Assembly: GCA_032622095.1 (NCBI GenBank)
Contig: CP136062.1
Coordinates: 230,902,578-230,966,577, forward strand
Origin: Siphonodentalium dalli
Taxonomy: Eukaryota; Mollusca; Scaphopoda; Gadilida; Siphonodentaliidae
Direction of reading: 5' to 3'
Length of the DNA: 64,000 nt
In this document: in pieces, positions 22,165 through 34,443 of the stretch
Position numbering within the stretch: the first letter of the stretch is position 1
Layout: each line of letters starts with the position of its first letter
Position numbers and translations under genes: made by a program
The notes under the pieces: model-generated
What the model saw: only the letters and a program-made list of their open reading frames with translations
Database searches by the model: none
What the model was told of the DNA's origin: nothing

Positions 22165-23290
22165 ACTTAACTTGGGCCTATTGTTCTGTTTCGTTTATCT
22201 GTCCAGACTGATAGATAGTCATTGCCTCTTTTACCTCTTTGTTGCATATTATACAACTTGTTTTGGATCAGAGTCAATTTTTGTGATTTTTCCAATAATT
22301 CATCTCTTTCTGTTGAACCTTGGTTCTTTTTATCAACTGTTATATCCAATATTACTTTAGATTTGTTTAATTCATCCTATTTCTTTTTACATTCTCTTTT
22401 TCATTTTGCTGCAAAGTTTACGGTCTCACCTCTTATATCCAATAAATGGGTGTCTAAAAATAAATATTTACTTATTTTACAGGTAACATGACTTGTATTT
22501 TCTTCACATATATTCAGTTTATATTCGTATCTATTTATTTCTTTCTATTATAGAATGCACTAATACTGCATATTCATTGTCACAAAGTCAGGAGGTGTTA
22601 AATTTCCAATAACCTCGACCTCTCTCAATTGTATTTAATTTTAATGTGAGTGATATTATTGAGTGATCAGAACGGGATCCCGGTAATATGTCGATCCCTG
22701 CTCCAACTAGAATATATCATAAGGTAATCCAGTCTAGCCATTTTTGTTTTTTTTCTCCATGTATATCGTTTTTTGTCTTTGTTATTAATTCTCCACACCA
22801 GTTTGAGTCTGTCGACAAGATCGCCCACCGCGTCTTCAGCCCGGGGTTTGTTAACATGTTTATAATGAAAAGTATCAGCGGACTGATTTTGCACCATATT
22901 CCAATCACCACATATCATTATTTGGGTGTTACCCATGTTAATAATCTTAGTTATCAGCTGTTAGTTCAGGGTTATCTTCGTTTGGGCCATATATATTAGC
23001 TGAAGTCATTCTCAATTTGTCTACGGTTACATTGATTATTATAAAGTTTTCAGATTCATCTTTGATATAATTTTGTATTTGAAAGTAGAGATTCTGGCTA
23101 AATAGAATTGATACACCACGCGATTGCTATGAGAAGGGTGCCAATATTGTATTAAAACCCCATTCTGTAGATATGCATCTTTCCATTTCTTTTGTGAAAT
23201 GCGTATCATCTAGACAGTATATTGAGGCATTTTGTGCTCGTAGATATCGTCACACGTCGCAGCGTTTCTCTGACTGAATAAGACCTCGGC
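22165..23290 (-). pseudogene. LINE 5' half: APE endonuclease and linker, minus strand
   Basis: On the minus strand from about 23290 to 22165: an endonuclease domain with NTILAPFS.QSRGVSILFS, MTSANIYGPNEDNPELT, TQIMICGDWNMVQNQ, KLVWRINNKDKKRYTWRKK and KMARLDYLMI (APE-type GDxN and RLDY motifs). Then comes a linker rich in Lys/Glu (MDITVDKKNQGSTERDELLE). It ends before the RT. Stops and shifts are present but the domain order is intact, so it is an L1-like ORF2 truncated at the 3' side, unlike usual 5'-truncated insertions. Confidence 0.75.
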
Positions 23291-23683
23291 AATTTGAAGA
23301 CAATATTTTTATAGACATAATCGACAACTAGCATGCAGGCCACCAAAACTATGACATAGAAATACATAGGAGATGATGTATACTAGTATATATTTGGAAA
23401 ATACAGCACAATAATATATTAAGCCATTTGAATAAGAATCAACCATTCAGATCATGCGTACTGACAAACAAACACAAGAACAAAACAAAATGAAGTGAAA
23501 TCCGATATGAAGCCTCCATGGTTGAGGTTATAGGCGACTGCCCTGGGTCCGGTGCAACATTAGTATTTGTTATTACAATTAGATCATTTGGAAAAGATAT
23601 GTGTGGGGATTGAATTACAATATATCTTGATCTGAATATTCTATGATATTGATTTTGGATGGACCAGGTGCTGAAGTTAGGTA

Positions 23684-24056
23684 CCCTGCTGGACAAAACA
23701 AGTGTCCACTTAACCGCGGTTGGTTAGCGTTGCCACCGCGGCCAAAATGCAACTACACCGCAACTCCACCGGCTAACTACAGTTGGGCCGCGGTGTACTT
23801 GCCATTCAGCCATGGTGTAGTTGCCGCGGTGTACGTTCATTAAACTGAAAAAAGACGATACAAACCAGAAATCTAACCACGGTGTACATGCCATTCGGCC
23901 GCGTTGTAGTTGCCTTTCGGCCAAAGTGTACTTGCCATTTGGCGCAGTGTACATGCCGTTCGGCCGCGGTGCTCAACTGCAGTTACAAACTCTAACACCG
24001 CAGCTGAACGGCAAATACACTGCGGTGCCAATGGACACTTGTTTTGTCCAGCAGGG
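23684..24056. mobile_element. TA-flanked MITE (373 bp)
   Basis: Terminal inverted repeat CCCTGCTGGACAAAACAAGT (23684 onward) is matched in reverse at the right end (24032-24056), with TA on each side (23682-23683 and 24057-24058), as for Tc1/mariner-type insertions. The interior is built from degenerate 'ggccgcggtgtac.tgccatt' words in both orientations. Confidence 0.75.
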
Positions 24057-24527
24057 TATGTGCTGGTAATTAATTAACAAACATGCTTATACCAGTGCCC
24101 ATAAACATTCAGGGAAGAAAATTTCAATCATGAAGAAACTGTGTGGTACTACTATCAGACTATAAGGGGTCAAATGTCCAGTCTTGGCCAATCTTAATTA
24201 CCCCATTACCTTTTGCTGGCAATAACCTCCTGTTCTCACTGGACTTCTACTCAACAATGCATGCCTTAAGGCAATTAACATGTTTCTGACCAATCAGGTC
24301 TTTGCACAATTTGAGAAAGTAAAACTTGCTTTATTTTCTGATCACAAGACAAAAGCAGAACACGAGATATGGATATATCTCGCAGAATTTCCAGATTCAT
24401 AAAGTTAAGTACTTAGTTAGCTACATCATGATATTTCTATAACCTTATTTTATATTTTAATCATCACAACACAACCTGTTATATTAGAATAAATATTTGA
24501 CTTAATTAGCCTGTGTTGTTCCTTGAA

Positions 24528-25648
24528 TAGTGATGAGCCGATAATCGGGAACGACAATCGGAATCGGCCGATTGTGGCCCATCGGATGACAATCGGTACT
24601 CGGGTTTGAACATCGGGATTTCCGATTGTCTAAATAATAAATAGGTGCTTGTTTTTCTTCAATAAACTGTTTTAAATATGACGATGTTTTGTAGAATAAA
24701 TGACCAGTAAACATGGAGAAAGTGATACCAAACACAAACTTGATATACAGACATGTCCTCTTCAATACCCCGGCCATACCTGGGTCTATGTTATATTAGT
24801 GGGGATCACCGGGAAGCACGTGAGACTTTGTGTTAGAGTGATGCTGCAAGCATGACGCTGTGATTGCGCATAATCATTAATTATTGGCATACCGGAACAG
24901 TCGTTTCAGTCGATTGATTTCGTTAGCATTATGATGTACACAACGTACATATCATGGGACTCATGTACGCCCATAGGTAACTTTATTGTTCGTCAACATG
25001 TAGACATGTACAACAGAGCTATCTATATAGTACATACAGCGTAACAGGTATAAACTATACTATAGAAACCGAAAGTGCATGTCACGTGACTTTAAATAGT
25101 CAAAGACAATGTCATTCCATCCAGTCAGCCTCGTGTGACGTCACGTATATGTCACCACCAATGAGTATTATGATGACCACGCCGAAATTGAATCGTGTCT
25201 GTGAAATTGACATGAACATGGTGTAACTTGCAACTAGTTCAGTCGGCTCATTTCCTTTGATGTGATGTCTTTGAATTGGGATCAAAGAAAAATGCCGTTT
25301 GATGAATTGTTATCAAAAACGAACCGTGGACATGTCATCATGCACGTGGCTAAGTCTCAAACAATTTGTTGTGGAATAGCCTAAAATACATGGGTAAGTT
25401 GCCTGTATTCGATCACAAGTACGCCCATGCCCACCTATATACTTACCCAAACATATACTTATGTATACTGTGTACTGGCATATTACTTCGTTTGTTGCTT
25501 GCTTCTAATTCTAAGTATTATATAACACATATAACATATTCTGCTATAATTATTGAAATAATCGGAATCGGCACCTGAATCGGCCGATTGTGATCTCAAA
25601 TAATCGGCAATCGGCGCAAGGCTCTATTTGACAATCGGCTCATCACTA
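24528..25648. mobile_element. Non-autonomous hAT-like element (1121 bp)
   Basis: Inverted ends TAGTGATGAGCCGAT at both sides and an exact 8-bp target duplication TCCTTGAA (24520-24527 and 25649-25656). An 8-bp duplication is the mark of the hAT superfamily. Subterminal regions are packed with 'aatcgg' words in both orientations, probable transposase-binding clusters. No transposase ORF. Confidence 0.8.
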
Positions 25649-26089
25649 TCCTTGAATATGTTTAAATCAAAGTGGCACCAAAAAATATGGGTCGAACAAA
25701 ATGCGGCTCAAGTAAATGAAAAGTGGCTAAAAAAAAAAAGTGGCTAAGGTGGTGGCTCAAGAAAATTTTGGGCCAGTGTGAACACTGAACATAATAAGAT
25801 TAGCAAAGATCGGTGCTATCTATGATCTTCATTGACCATTTCATTTCTGCTTATCAAAGCACATATCCATATTAAATCCTCAATTAAAGGTTCATAATAT
25901 AAATTCTTCACTCTACTTCATTCCAATTTCACAAGAGATACATACATGACTTTCTGATGAATCTAAACTGGCCTGTGCAGCCCTAATACATGTATTCATT
26001 CATCATTAACATATTATATACCATACCAATGTACTCAACATTATCATATATAGAGGATCTCAAATGAGTTTCTGTTTTATATGGAATTT

Positions 26090-26360
26090 ATCAACCGAGT
26101 TCACTAAATTCGATTTGAGCCGAGGTTTACCGAGGCTCAAATAGAATTCAGTGGACGAGGTTGATAAATTACGTATAAAATAGAATGCTTTTGCGATACC
26201 ATTTATCACATGATCAAATAAACAACAACCATAAACTTCAGCAATCGCAAGTCATTTAAATAATGGCGTGATGTCAACGCACGCACTAATATTACATGTG
26301 TGTATTACCAATAATTATGAAATTGGTTTTGTGTGTTAATTATGTGATAAATTCATGTTC
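26090..26360. repeat. Hairpin and dispersed repeat also at 55555-55745
   Basis: 26090-26170 is an imperfect hairpin (AACCGAGTTCACTAAATTCG against AGAATTCAGTGGACGAGGTT). The following 26205-26360 ('tcacatgatcaaataaac', 'caataattatgaaa.tggtttt') recurs at 55555-55745 in the same orientation. Confidence 0.6.
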
Positions 26361-26464
26361 ATAACTTTTCCAATTCCATATACCAATATTATAAAGTGCA
26401 TCTTGAATCATAATGTCTCAATCTGCTTCCCACTAAACAGAAATCCTCGTTACCTCTACTTTGT

Positions 26465-26731
26465 GAGTATTCAATTAGCCCTTTGGAGTTTACTGAATTT
26501 TGGCGAAAACCCTGTACAAGTGCATTGTCTTATATATACAAGTTACCCACAGGGTGCCTTACACATATAATAGTATATATTGGCCTAACAACATGACAAC
26601 CTTGATCTTATAAGCCAGTGAATTCTCTTATATATGCGAGGCCCCCTATGGGAGACTAGCATATATAAGAGAATGCACTGGCACAGAGCCTTTAATGCTG
26701 CACCAGCGCAGCTCCCATCATGAAAGGGTTA
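26465..26731. mobile_element. MITE of the palindrome family
   Basis: Contains the GTGCATTCTCTTATATATGC-type arms in inverted orientation (26617-26690) and ends in 'ccatcatgaaagggttaa', as the copy at 50030-50166 does. The left end, at about 26477 ('ccctttggag'), is less clear. It abuts the next element at a shared TTAA. Confidence 0.6.
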
Positions 26732-27207
26732 AATCCTTTCAGTGCCAGGTCCGATTTTTGTATCAACCCATGTACCCTGTGCCAATGCATTCTCTTATAT
26801 ATGCGAGTCGACCATAGGTCGCCTCGCATATATAAGAGAATGCATTGGCCTAACAATTTTTCATCATTTGTTATTATTTTTTACAATTTTTTACAATTTT
26901 AATAATTTTTTCTTATATTCTTTAACAGACTTATTTTGTAGGTTTAGTGCATCTTAAGATTTAGGGAATCTTACGTTTTTCATGGGCATCAAAATTATTA
27001 CTATCAATACTTGGTGATAGTTTTGAGTTATAACATGCCCCTAAGGTTTTATCCAGTTTGTTTTTAAATTTTCTATAGCATGCTTAAGCATACCCAAAAA
27101 AATTCAACCCAAAAAAATATTAAAAAAATAAAAAAAAAATTATTTTTTTATTTTTTAGGGCCGATTTTACAGACCGTAAATTAGGGCCGATCTCACTGAA
27201 AGGGTTA
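26732..27207. mobile_element. piggyBac-type MITE with perfect internal palindrome
   Basis: TTAA then 'atcctttcagtg' on the left and 'cactgaaaggg' then TTAA on the right give TIR-like ends with TTAA duplications. At 26780-26848 it carries the same near-perfect palindrome as 18056-18122 (arms CCAATGCATTCTCTTATATA.., centre cgacc-ata-ggtcg). The rest is AT-rich poly(A)/(T) sequence. Confidence 0.65.
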
Positions 27208-28203
27208 AACACCGTAACTATGAGGGATCTATATTAATACTATATGTCAACAATCATCTCGACGATACTACTTATACACAAAATATCAAAATGCAATGCC
27301 ACTGAATCCTAAAGCAAGTCATTATTGTGGCATGTTAATGCTGGCTGTCTGGTGTTTACATCTCCGATTTGGTAGACAATGTGTGAAATGGTCATCAGGG
27401 GGTGGTCAGCAAACTAGTATATCTATGTATCAAGGGGCTGCATAACATGTACAGGGACTGGATATTCACATCAGTGGCAGGTTACCCATATCTCAATATG
27501 GATCATTATAGTGCCGGTATTCAGAAAGTTGTTGGTCATATTGCCAGAACAGAACAGCGATGTCTGGGAACTTGATGTCTATAGTCTCCCCATATTATGT
27601 TATCCGGCACCCCAATAGTGCCCAGAGTAGTGGTACCTAGGAACTGGGTGCATGTCCATCGTGGTGGACAAAAGCAGGGGCCAAATCACTCAGATTCCAA
27701 CATTAATAAGTCAGCTAAAGTACCAACCACACATAATAACACATATGCATGGAAGTGTTAGGCCTCGGAGCGTCACCATCCAGGATTCCCGAGGCAATAC
27801 ATATACTGATTAGTCATAGTGCCATATTTTAGTGGTGACCAGATAACATACACTGGTATAATGACTATTCCTCTAGTTTACCTGTATCGTTGGATTTGGG
27901 AGGCAATTGCGTGTCATCTGGGGCAGTGTATTGTACGATTCCCAAAATTGGGACACCAGTGCTCATGTCTCAATTGATGTCTAGAATATCCATATGACGT
28001 ATCCATATTGCGGTGGTCAATTTCAAGAGAAGTCACTACTTGAACAGCTGTGAAATGTGTGGCCTACACGTATATCTAGCAATGTCCATATATTATTATA
28101 CGGGGACTGCATGGGCTACCCAAATACAAATTCCAGCAGTGGTCGGTCATGTTAGACATATCCTGAACCTGCATGTCTGCCATTGGCTGACCATAGAGCA
28201 CTT
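27208..28203. repeat. Degenerate minisatellite-like tract
   Basis: Short phrases such as 'agtggtgaccagat', 'tatcc.ggat', 'catgtcca' and 'gtacc.ag' recur irregularly through 27360-28203 and resume at 29151-29390, on the other side of the hAT-like insertion. It looks like an old decayed tandem repeat. No coding sense. Confidence 0.4.
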
Positions 28204-28211
28204 CTCCAGTG

Positions 28212-29142
28212 TAGTCCAAGTCTTCTCGTACTAAAACTAGCTAAGATTTTGGGATGGAGATGCTAGTATTTAGTCCGAGTTCCAGGCCCATGCATTCCTA
28301 TGACACGACTTAAGCGTTAGTGACCCACTCAAATAAAACCACAATTATATGAAATAAAATATCACAATTGCTACAATAAACGGATAGTTTCCGCAGAAGA
28401 CATGCTATTTGATCTGAAACCCACATCGGTTGTGAATTGAAAGCGGTAATTTAATGTGAAAAGAAACATTTGCCGCAGTGTTTACATATTTTTTAAAGTA
28501 TGCGAACTCAGTTGACCTTGCGAACTGCGTTCGGCATTTTCCGGTGAAAATATTCCGTAGATTTTCAATCAACCACGCACGATGAATTCTCCATTGTAAT
28601 CGTAATTATACGTGACAATAAATAAATAAATACATAGATTAAATACATATTGAAGATATAAATGTAATACATTAAATAAATTACGGGAATTACAACCATC
28701 TCACAGTTTAAAACAGTGTAAACACAATGAGCATTAGAATATCATGGGGGCCGCCATTTTGTTTGTATCGAAATTCGTCTCGGCCAAAACAAACACCGGA
28801 CAATGCCGAAGTTCTTCAGAACCTGAGTTCGGCTTTCAGTTAAGTAAACAAACAGAAAAAACAACGATGTTTGTGGCAATCAACCGGAATATTCTATGTG
28901 TAATTTAACATTAAAGTTAGATTATTATACACCATTATGACCATAAGATGTCACTCTTTTCGATGTATATAGCATCAGGTATTGCTTTGTTAGGTAAATC
29001 GAGTAAAATACACCACAGATTCCCGCCACAGATCCTGGGCGTAACTCGTGTCATAGGAATGCATGGGCCTGGAACTCGGACTAAATACTAGCATCTCCAT
29101 CCCAAAATCTTAGCTAGTTTTAGTACGAGAAGACTTGGACTA
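28212..29142. mobile_element. hAT-like element with ~100-bp TIRs (931 bp)
   Basis: The ends TAGTCCAAGTCTTCTCGTAC.. (28212 onward) are matched in reverse up to 29142, and the inverted repeats run for about 100 bp each (28212-28310 and 29045-29142). An exact 8-bp duplication CTCCAGTG flanks them (28204-28211 and 29143-29150). No transposase. It splits a degenerate minisatellite. Confidence 0.8.
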
Positions 29143-29597
29143 CTCCAGTGGTGACCAGATTATCTATCCGATATCCTGGATTTAGGGTGCAGATCGAGTG
29201 CACCAATATCACTCATGCACATTCTGAAACTGGGCCAGTTTCCAGTGATGAACAGATTGCCTGTATTCTGGAATCGTATCATCATTGTGCACATCTCTGC
29301 TTATGAACAAATTCCCCATACACTGCTTGGCCAGGGTACCCATCTATGAGAGTGGTCCGATAGCTCATGGGGACTCAACATTCTTGAATTTTGTAATTTC
29401 AGGACTTTGTCTGGTAGTACCAACTCTTAAGTATGTAACTTTTTAATTGTAGTAATAAAACCACCAAATTCTCTTCAGTATATTACGAAGAGTAATAGCA
29501 AGGTACAGCCAAACATACATGTGACTTGTAACATGTGTTGCCATTGCCAACATAAATGGTCAAGCAGTTTAGAAGTTTTCTGTCAAATGTGTAGCAT

Positions 29598-30818
29598 TTT
29601 TTTTTTTTTTTTTTTAAATATTTTTTATTCGGGTCTAAACAAATAAATACAGACAGACATGTGAGGAATCAAGGACACAATACATGCACTTGGTTAAAAA
29701 AAACAAAAAGAATTAAAATATTTTAAAGATATTGATATGAGTGGGATAAAATATAAAGTGTTTTGTCCTAGGCTGAAATAAACATGTTCAATTAATTTTA
29801 TATGATTGAGTATATATTAAATGGTATAAGATATTGATCAATTTAGACTCTGCACCGTTGATACTTTTGTGGGTTTTTCGTCTCTTATGTTTATGTTAAA
29901 AATAATTCATTAATTATATTCCATCTCTCTTGAAAAAAGATATCTTTTTTTGTAGAATAGCCCTTTAATGGCACAATTTCAATTGTCTTATAAGTTTTTA
30001 ACCATTCTATAAAACCATGTGAATTAGGGTTAGTAGCTTTTATCTTACAAGAGTAGATATATCTCTTAAAAAGAAGTATGGCAATTTCTATTATTCCTTC
30101 ATTTGGATTTCCATCAGGTACACCAAATATAATGTTATTTTGTGACACTTCAAATTGCAGGTTACATTTATCTTTAATAGTCTGCTGAAATTCTAGTAAT
30201 ACAGATTTTGTTACATGACATTCATAAAATAGATGTAGGCATGTTTCTTTTCCTGTGTGACAAAAAGAGCACATTTCTGTTTCCGATATTTTACATTTCA
30301 TAAGTTTGGAGTTAGTATATAAAATATCATGATTTATTTTGAATTGAAAAGACAATAGACTAGTGTCATTTGTAATCCTACTTGCCATTTTATAAATTGA
30401 TTTCCATTCAGTGGGCATGAAAGTTTGCCCAAGTCTTTCCTGCCATTTTTTTTGGGACATTTCAGGAACTGTGATGACATGACTCAAAAAACTGGGGTAA
30501 AAGGTTCTGCATGCTTTCTCGCAAATTTTCAATTTCTCAACATTTTTTTATGTCACGGTGCAGAGTCTTAATTGATTTTCCTTTATACATGTTTTCCATG
30601 TTTTAGGTAAAGCTGCTAAAAGACCCTGGTAGGTGGTGAAAGGAATTTTGATGTCATAGTTTTGACAAAATGTTTTATAATCCAGAAAGGTGGAGGTGGC
30701 ATCAACAAGATCATTCACAAAATAAACATCTTTTTGTTGATGAACATTTTACCATTTATTATAATTTTTGGGTTGTAGAATATTGGTTCTGATAAGATTT
30801 CTTCATGTGTAGCATTAC
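29598..30818 (-). pseudogene. LINE 3' end: zf-RVT region, 3' UTR and poly(A)
   Basis: Minus strand from 30818: a frame with EEILSEPIFYNPKIIINGK and ILVNDLVDATSTFLDYKTF, then IPFTTYQGLLAALPKTWK. After a stop near 30540 a 213-codon open frame follows with MSQKKWQERLGQTFMP, FKINHDILYTNSKLMKCKI, CSFCHTGKETCLHLFYEC (zf-RVT zinc-binding motif: CxxC, then HLFxxC) and IEIAILLFKRYIYSCKIK. The stop is at 29891, then about 270 bp of 3' UTR and a poly(A) tail, seen as T-run 29598-29616. This is a classic 5'-truncated L1-like insertion. It is interrupted on its upstream side by the hAT element at 30819-31683. Confidence 0.8.
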
Positions 30819-31683
30819 CAGGGACCAGCCTAGGCCTGATTTTCAGGGCGAAGTGACTTCTCCCTGTCACAAAAATAGGGCAAAGTGGGCTTCCTCCAGG
30901 GTGAAATGCGTTGGCAAAATTGAAATCGGCCCGAACTATATCTAGCAACTATAGTCGCCTATATATCGAAAATAGGAGATATGTAATATTTCAATTAAAA
31001 TGATACAACAATGGTTCAAATGTGGAAACTTTATGGTCAAATCATCACTCTAATTACTATGAATAATGTCCAAACAAAATTGTGAGAGAATGGTAGCATT
31101 TTATATAATAATTTTGGAAGAACAGCAGTTTTACAACCGCTTATGAACACAAAAAGAAATAAAAAATACACAATGCTTATGAATACAAAAAACATACTAA
31201 AAAAAACGAAACAAAATCTTGGAACATTCCCATTAAAGGTACTTAACATGGGTACAGATATTACTTATGAATTTGTTTTCAAAGCTATTCTGGCCTTTAC
31301 ATAATTTAACAAAGGGGTGATGATCTGATGTAAGGTGTAGTAGAGTTGTAATCTTCAGGTGTGATAATCTCAAAATCACAAGTCACTGGATACCTGACGA
31401 TGTATTCACAGCTGTCTGCAATCAACACTCAGGTGTGAATGTGCTCCCAAATCGGATTAATACAGATGTCAATAGTAACTATGGTGTTATCTATGACAGT
31501 GGCAATGGATAACTGGGTCCAATCAATGTTGGCAGTAAATTAGGATGAATATTTTACCGATTTTCATTGGTCAACTTTGGAAATTTTAGGGCGACTTAAA
31601 CTTCGCCCGGCTGCAAAATTAGGGCGAAGTGAGCAAGAAAAGGTAGATTTCTTCGCCCACGTCGCCCTCTCGGCTGGTCCCTG
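30819..31683. mobile_element. Non-autonomous hAT element (865 bp) inside a LINE
   Basis: The ends CAGGGACCAGCC and GGCTGGTCCCTG form the terminal inverted repeat, with imperfect extension through 'gggcgaagtg'. The exact 8-bp target duplication AGCATTAC is at 30811-30818 and 31684-31691. Several 'gggcgaag' words near both ends are likely transposase-binding repeats. The interior is AT-rich without a transposase. Because it splits LINE-derived sequence, it is younger than that LINE. Confidence 0.85.
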
Positions 31684-31691
31684 AGCATTAC

Positions 31692-32600
31692 AAAACTTGT
31701 AGCAAAGTGGAATAATCCAATCTTCTGATAAGATCTTCTGTAGTGAGAAACCAACGCTATTAATGCAATAGGAGATTCAAATGTTTCTGTGTGGAAATAT
31801 TTTATATTGATTGAAGTCAATCATAGTAAGCATATCGGCAGTTGCACTGTGGACATGTTGCTTACCACCGGACTATGTTTACATGTTCTGCTACAATTTG
31901 GGCTGATATCTCAAAACATTTAGCTTTGGCGTCGTAAAGCACATGACTTCTCCTGCCAAGTGTGTATCCATAGCAAGTGTACCATAGTAGCAGTACACTT
32001 TACAAGTTAAAAAATTGTGGCAGAACCTGGCTATTATCATCTCCCTCAATGAAATCGGTAGAAATGGTAGTTTATTTATCACAAAGAGGGTACCCTTCTA
32101 ATGCCTTCTTTCTTCAGATTGGTATTTTGCCCTGACACTTACTGCGAATAGTATGTGTTATTGCCACTCATGACTGAAAACATCTTATTTCTTTTTCTCA
32201 AAGCACAACAAGTTCATTGATGACAGAATCTTGAGACATATTCTGTTAGGAGTTGAATATGATTTCGATATTTAGACGACTTGACTTTATTCAATTTAAT
32301 TTTCAAAACAGGTATACATTTTGACAAGTACTACATGCGACAAGCGTATTGTCTGAACTGTATTGGCTTATGATAATGCAATATTAATGGGATGAAATTA
32401 ATAAAATAAATGGTGTATCTTCATTGATAAGTGCCGTGAGCTGGTGAAACATGGCTTCCAATTCTGCCCATTAGATCTTTTATTCATCGTAATAACGTAT
32501 CTGATAGTGTCAAAATAATCATCGGAATACCAGCGAACACCATTCATGTTGAGCGGCATGTAAAATCATCATTCCAATTTAAGAAACTGATATTAGTTTG
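31692..32600. other. Non-coding stretch, possibly more of the LINE at its left
   Basis: Directly after the hAT target duplication some sequence may continue the LINE upstream part, but no sure motif remains. From about 31850 on it is AT-rich intron-like DNA with no sense in any frame and no clear repeats. Confidence 0.35.
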
Positions 32601-32609
32601 TTTGTTTTA

Positions 32610-32890
32610 TTGGGGATTATGGTCGTTTTAGCTGCTAGATCACATCATGGCATATCATTCAGGTTTACAGGTCATGGAAATGCTGTGCAGAGGATATATT
32701 TCACTGAGACTAAATCACTAAACACAGGAAAGCAACTGACAAACTTTCCCAATTACATGTACATGAATCCCTGTGTGTGCAAGATCCGAATCAGTTTCAC
32801 CATCACTAATTGGAATGGCTTATATTTGACTAATGCAACACACACCTTACCAACTGAGCCACTTTGTGCCCTCACTTATATTGGATATAA
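32610..32890 (-). repeat. Older tRNA-derived SINE copy
   Basis: On the minus strand the head at 32872-32850 reads GTGGCTCAGTTGGTAAGG, a near-perfect tRNA A box, with a decayed B box (GATTCGGATC) about 90 bases on. The body shares 'caactgacaaactttccc' with the copy at 10927-11220. The plus-strand 104-codon frame here is accidental. Confidence 0.6.
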
Positions 32891-32899
32891 GTATGATTG

Positions 32900-33822
32900 T
32901 TGCGATGTGTGAATAAAACATCTAACCTGATATGCCTAAACTAATCCCTCTCCCAAGTGATAATTGACAACTTAGCACAATTTTAAGTTCAAGGTCACCA
33001 AAAACATTCCAACTCTCATACAAAGCCCCCAAATATTTATGATGTTAGTCATATTATGTCTCCCCGGTGTGCAGTAATGAATAATATGCACAATTTATAC
33101 CATTTTAGCTCCCTTATGCACATTCCAAGCAGCCTAGAGTGAAAATTCATGTTGATTACCTTGACCTTGATCTCAAGGTCATATGAGGAGATCTGCCAAT
33201 TTGGGTCTCGCTTCGAACTGAACCCCCATGGTCTACTCTATATGTGCGTCAATTTTATTGCTTTTATCCAAATTTGCACACCCCATCAGCTTACAGCCCC
33301 TACTATAATGGATTCTGATGATATTACATGATGGAGTTATTTATTCTTCATTTAATAATTGTTTTCGATGACATGGCAGATGACGGAGGCGATTGTTAAT
33401 CCTCTGTAATTTGATGAGTAACGAAAGTTATCCTTACCGAAACAAGGCTCCATAATTAAGCAGAAGCACAGATGATATTTATCTGGGCCTCAGCCTATTC
33501 ACCTGAGTTTTCTAGATGCGAACGTATTTATATCATGAACCTTACATCGGGATTCGTATCGTATCGTGACCAGACCCGTATTTGCCATGCCTACTTCATT
33601 GCTGCAAATAAATTTTGGAATCCTTGATTCGATCATTACAGTGATATATGTACATGTATGTTCCCCGAATGAGGGTTACTCAAACCAGTTCTCAATGTGA
33701 CATAATTATCAGCCGAATTTGGGGGGGGGGGGGGTGTCGGTTGTTGCTCGACATAAAATAAATAAATAATATATGATATCTAATTAATAATCACAGTTAA
33801 ATATGAATCATGTTATACTTAC
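32900..33822. other. Non-coding; start of duplicated block at ~33600
   Basis: 32950-33350 is low-sense sequence with 'ttgaccttgatctcaaggtcatatgagg', a small palindromic phrase seen in mollusc repeats. From about 33600 on it aligns with 5280-5515, including a G-run at 33720-33734 where the other copy has 'gaggagtggggtgg'. No coding sense. Confidence 0.45.
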
Positions 33823-33955
33823 ACTGATCCTCTGTCTTCAGGAATGGGATCAGACAGTTGACAAAATCAAACATTTTGAAGTAACGTTTCTCAACATGGC
33901 CCTTAGCACAATTAAGAAGGATACCACATGCAGATTCGTATGCATCGATATTTTC
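33823..33955 (-). CDS. Armadillo-type exon, first module (133 bp)
   Basis: Internal exon: acceptor TTTCTTTCAG before 33955, donor GTAAGTAT after 33823. It starts in phase 0 after exon 35325-35849 and ends in phase 1, matching exon 18579-18907. It reads ENIDAYESACGILLNCAKGH then FDFVNCLIPFLKTEDQ, a helix pair of armadillo type with the C-terminal 16 residues identical to the second module (5516-5648). The 15 kb intron that follows (18908-33822) is almost entirely transposons. Confidence 0.75.
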
Positions 33956-34443
33956 CTGAAAGAAATATAATATTATTAAAGTAAGAACAGATATTTACTG
34001 GCATAATTCCAAAATAAAATGGATACATGTTTCTCGTAACTATTCATAACTTACATTTTATTAACTTGAATGCTTTCGGATGTCCTCTATTACTCTATTG
34101 ATCTACGACAATCTTTCATGCCACTTAACATATATGATGTTATCTTGCCGATACCTGAGGGGTATTTTGAAGTATAATGTCTTTAACATGAGTGACAGAG
34201 CTCAGATATGCACCACGGCTTGCATTTCTGCTTACAGGCAACAGTCATTAACATGCTGTCGGACAGACATATACCATTATTTCACAACAGGCCATGTTAA
34301 CTTTGGGAATTGTGGTCACATGCCCTGAATCACAAAATAACAATCAAGGCAGCACACATAGCAGGGAAAGCCAATAAATAAACCTAATAGTTCTGCTACT
34401 TCGCAGACAATTTCTAATTTCTAATTGGATTGTTCATACAATA

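Noticed and set aside
32598-32912. 104-codon plus-strand frame
   Set aside because: Lies over a decayed SINE in the opposite orientation; no protein sense.
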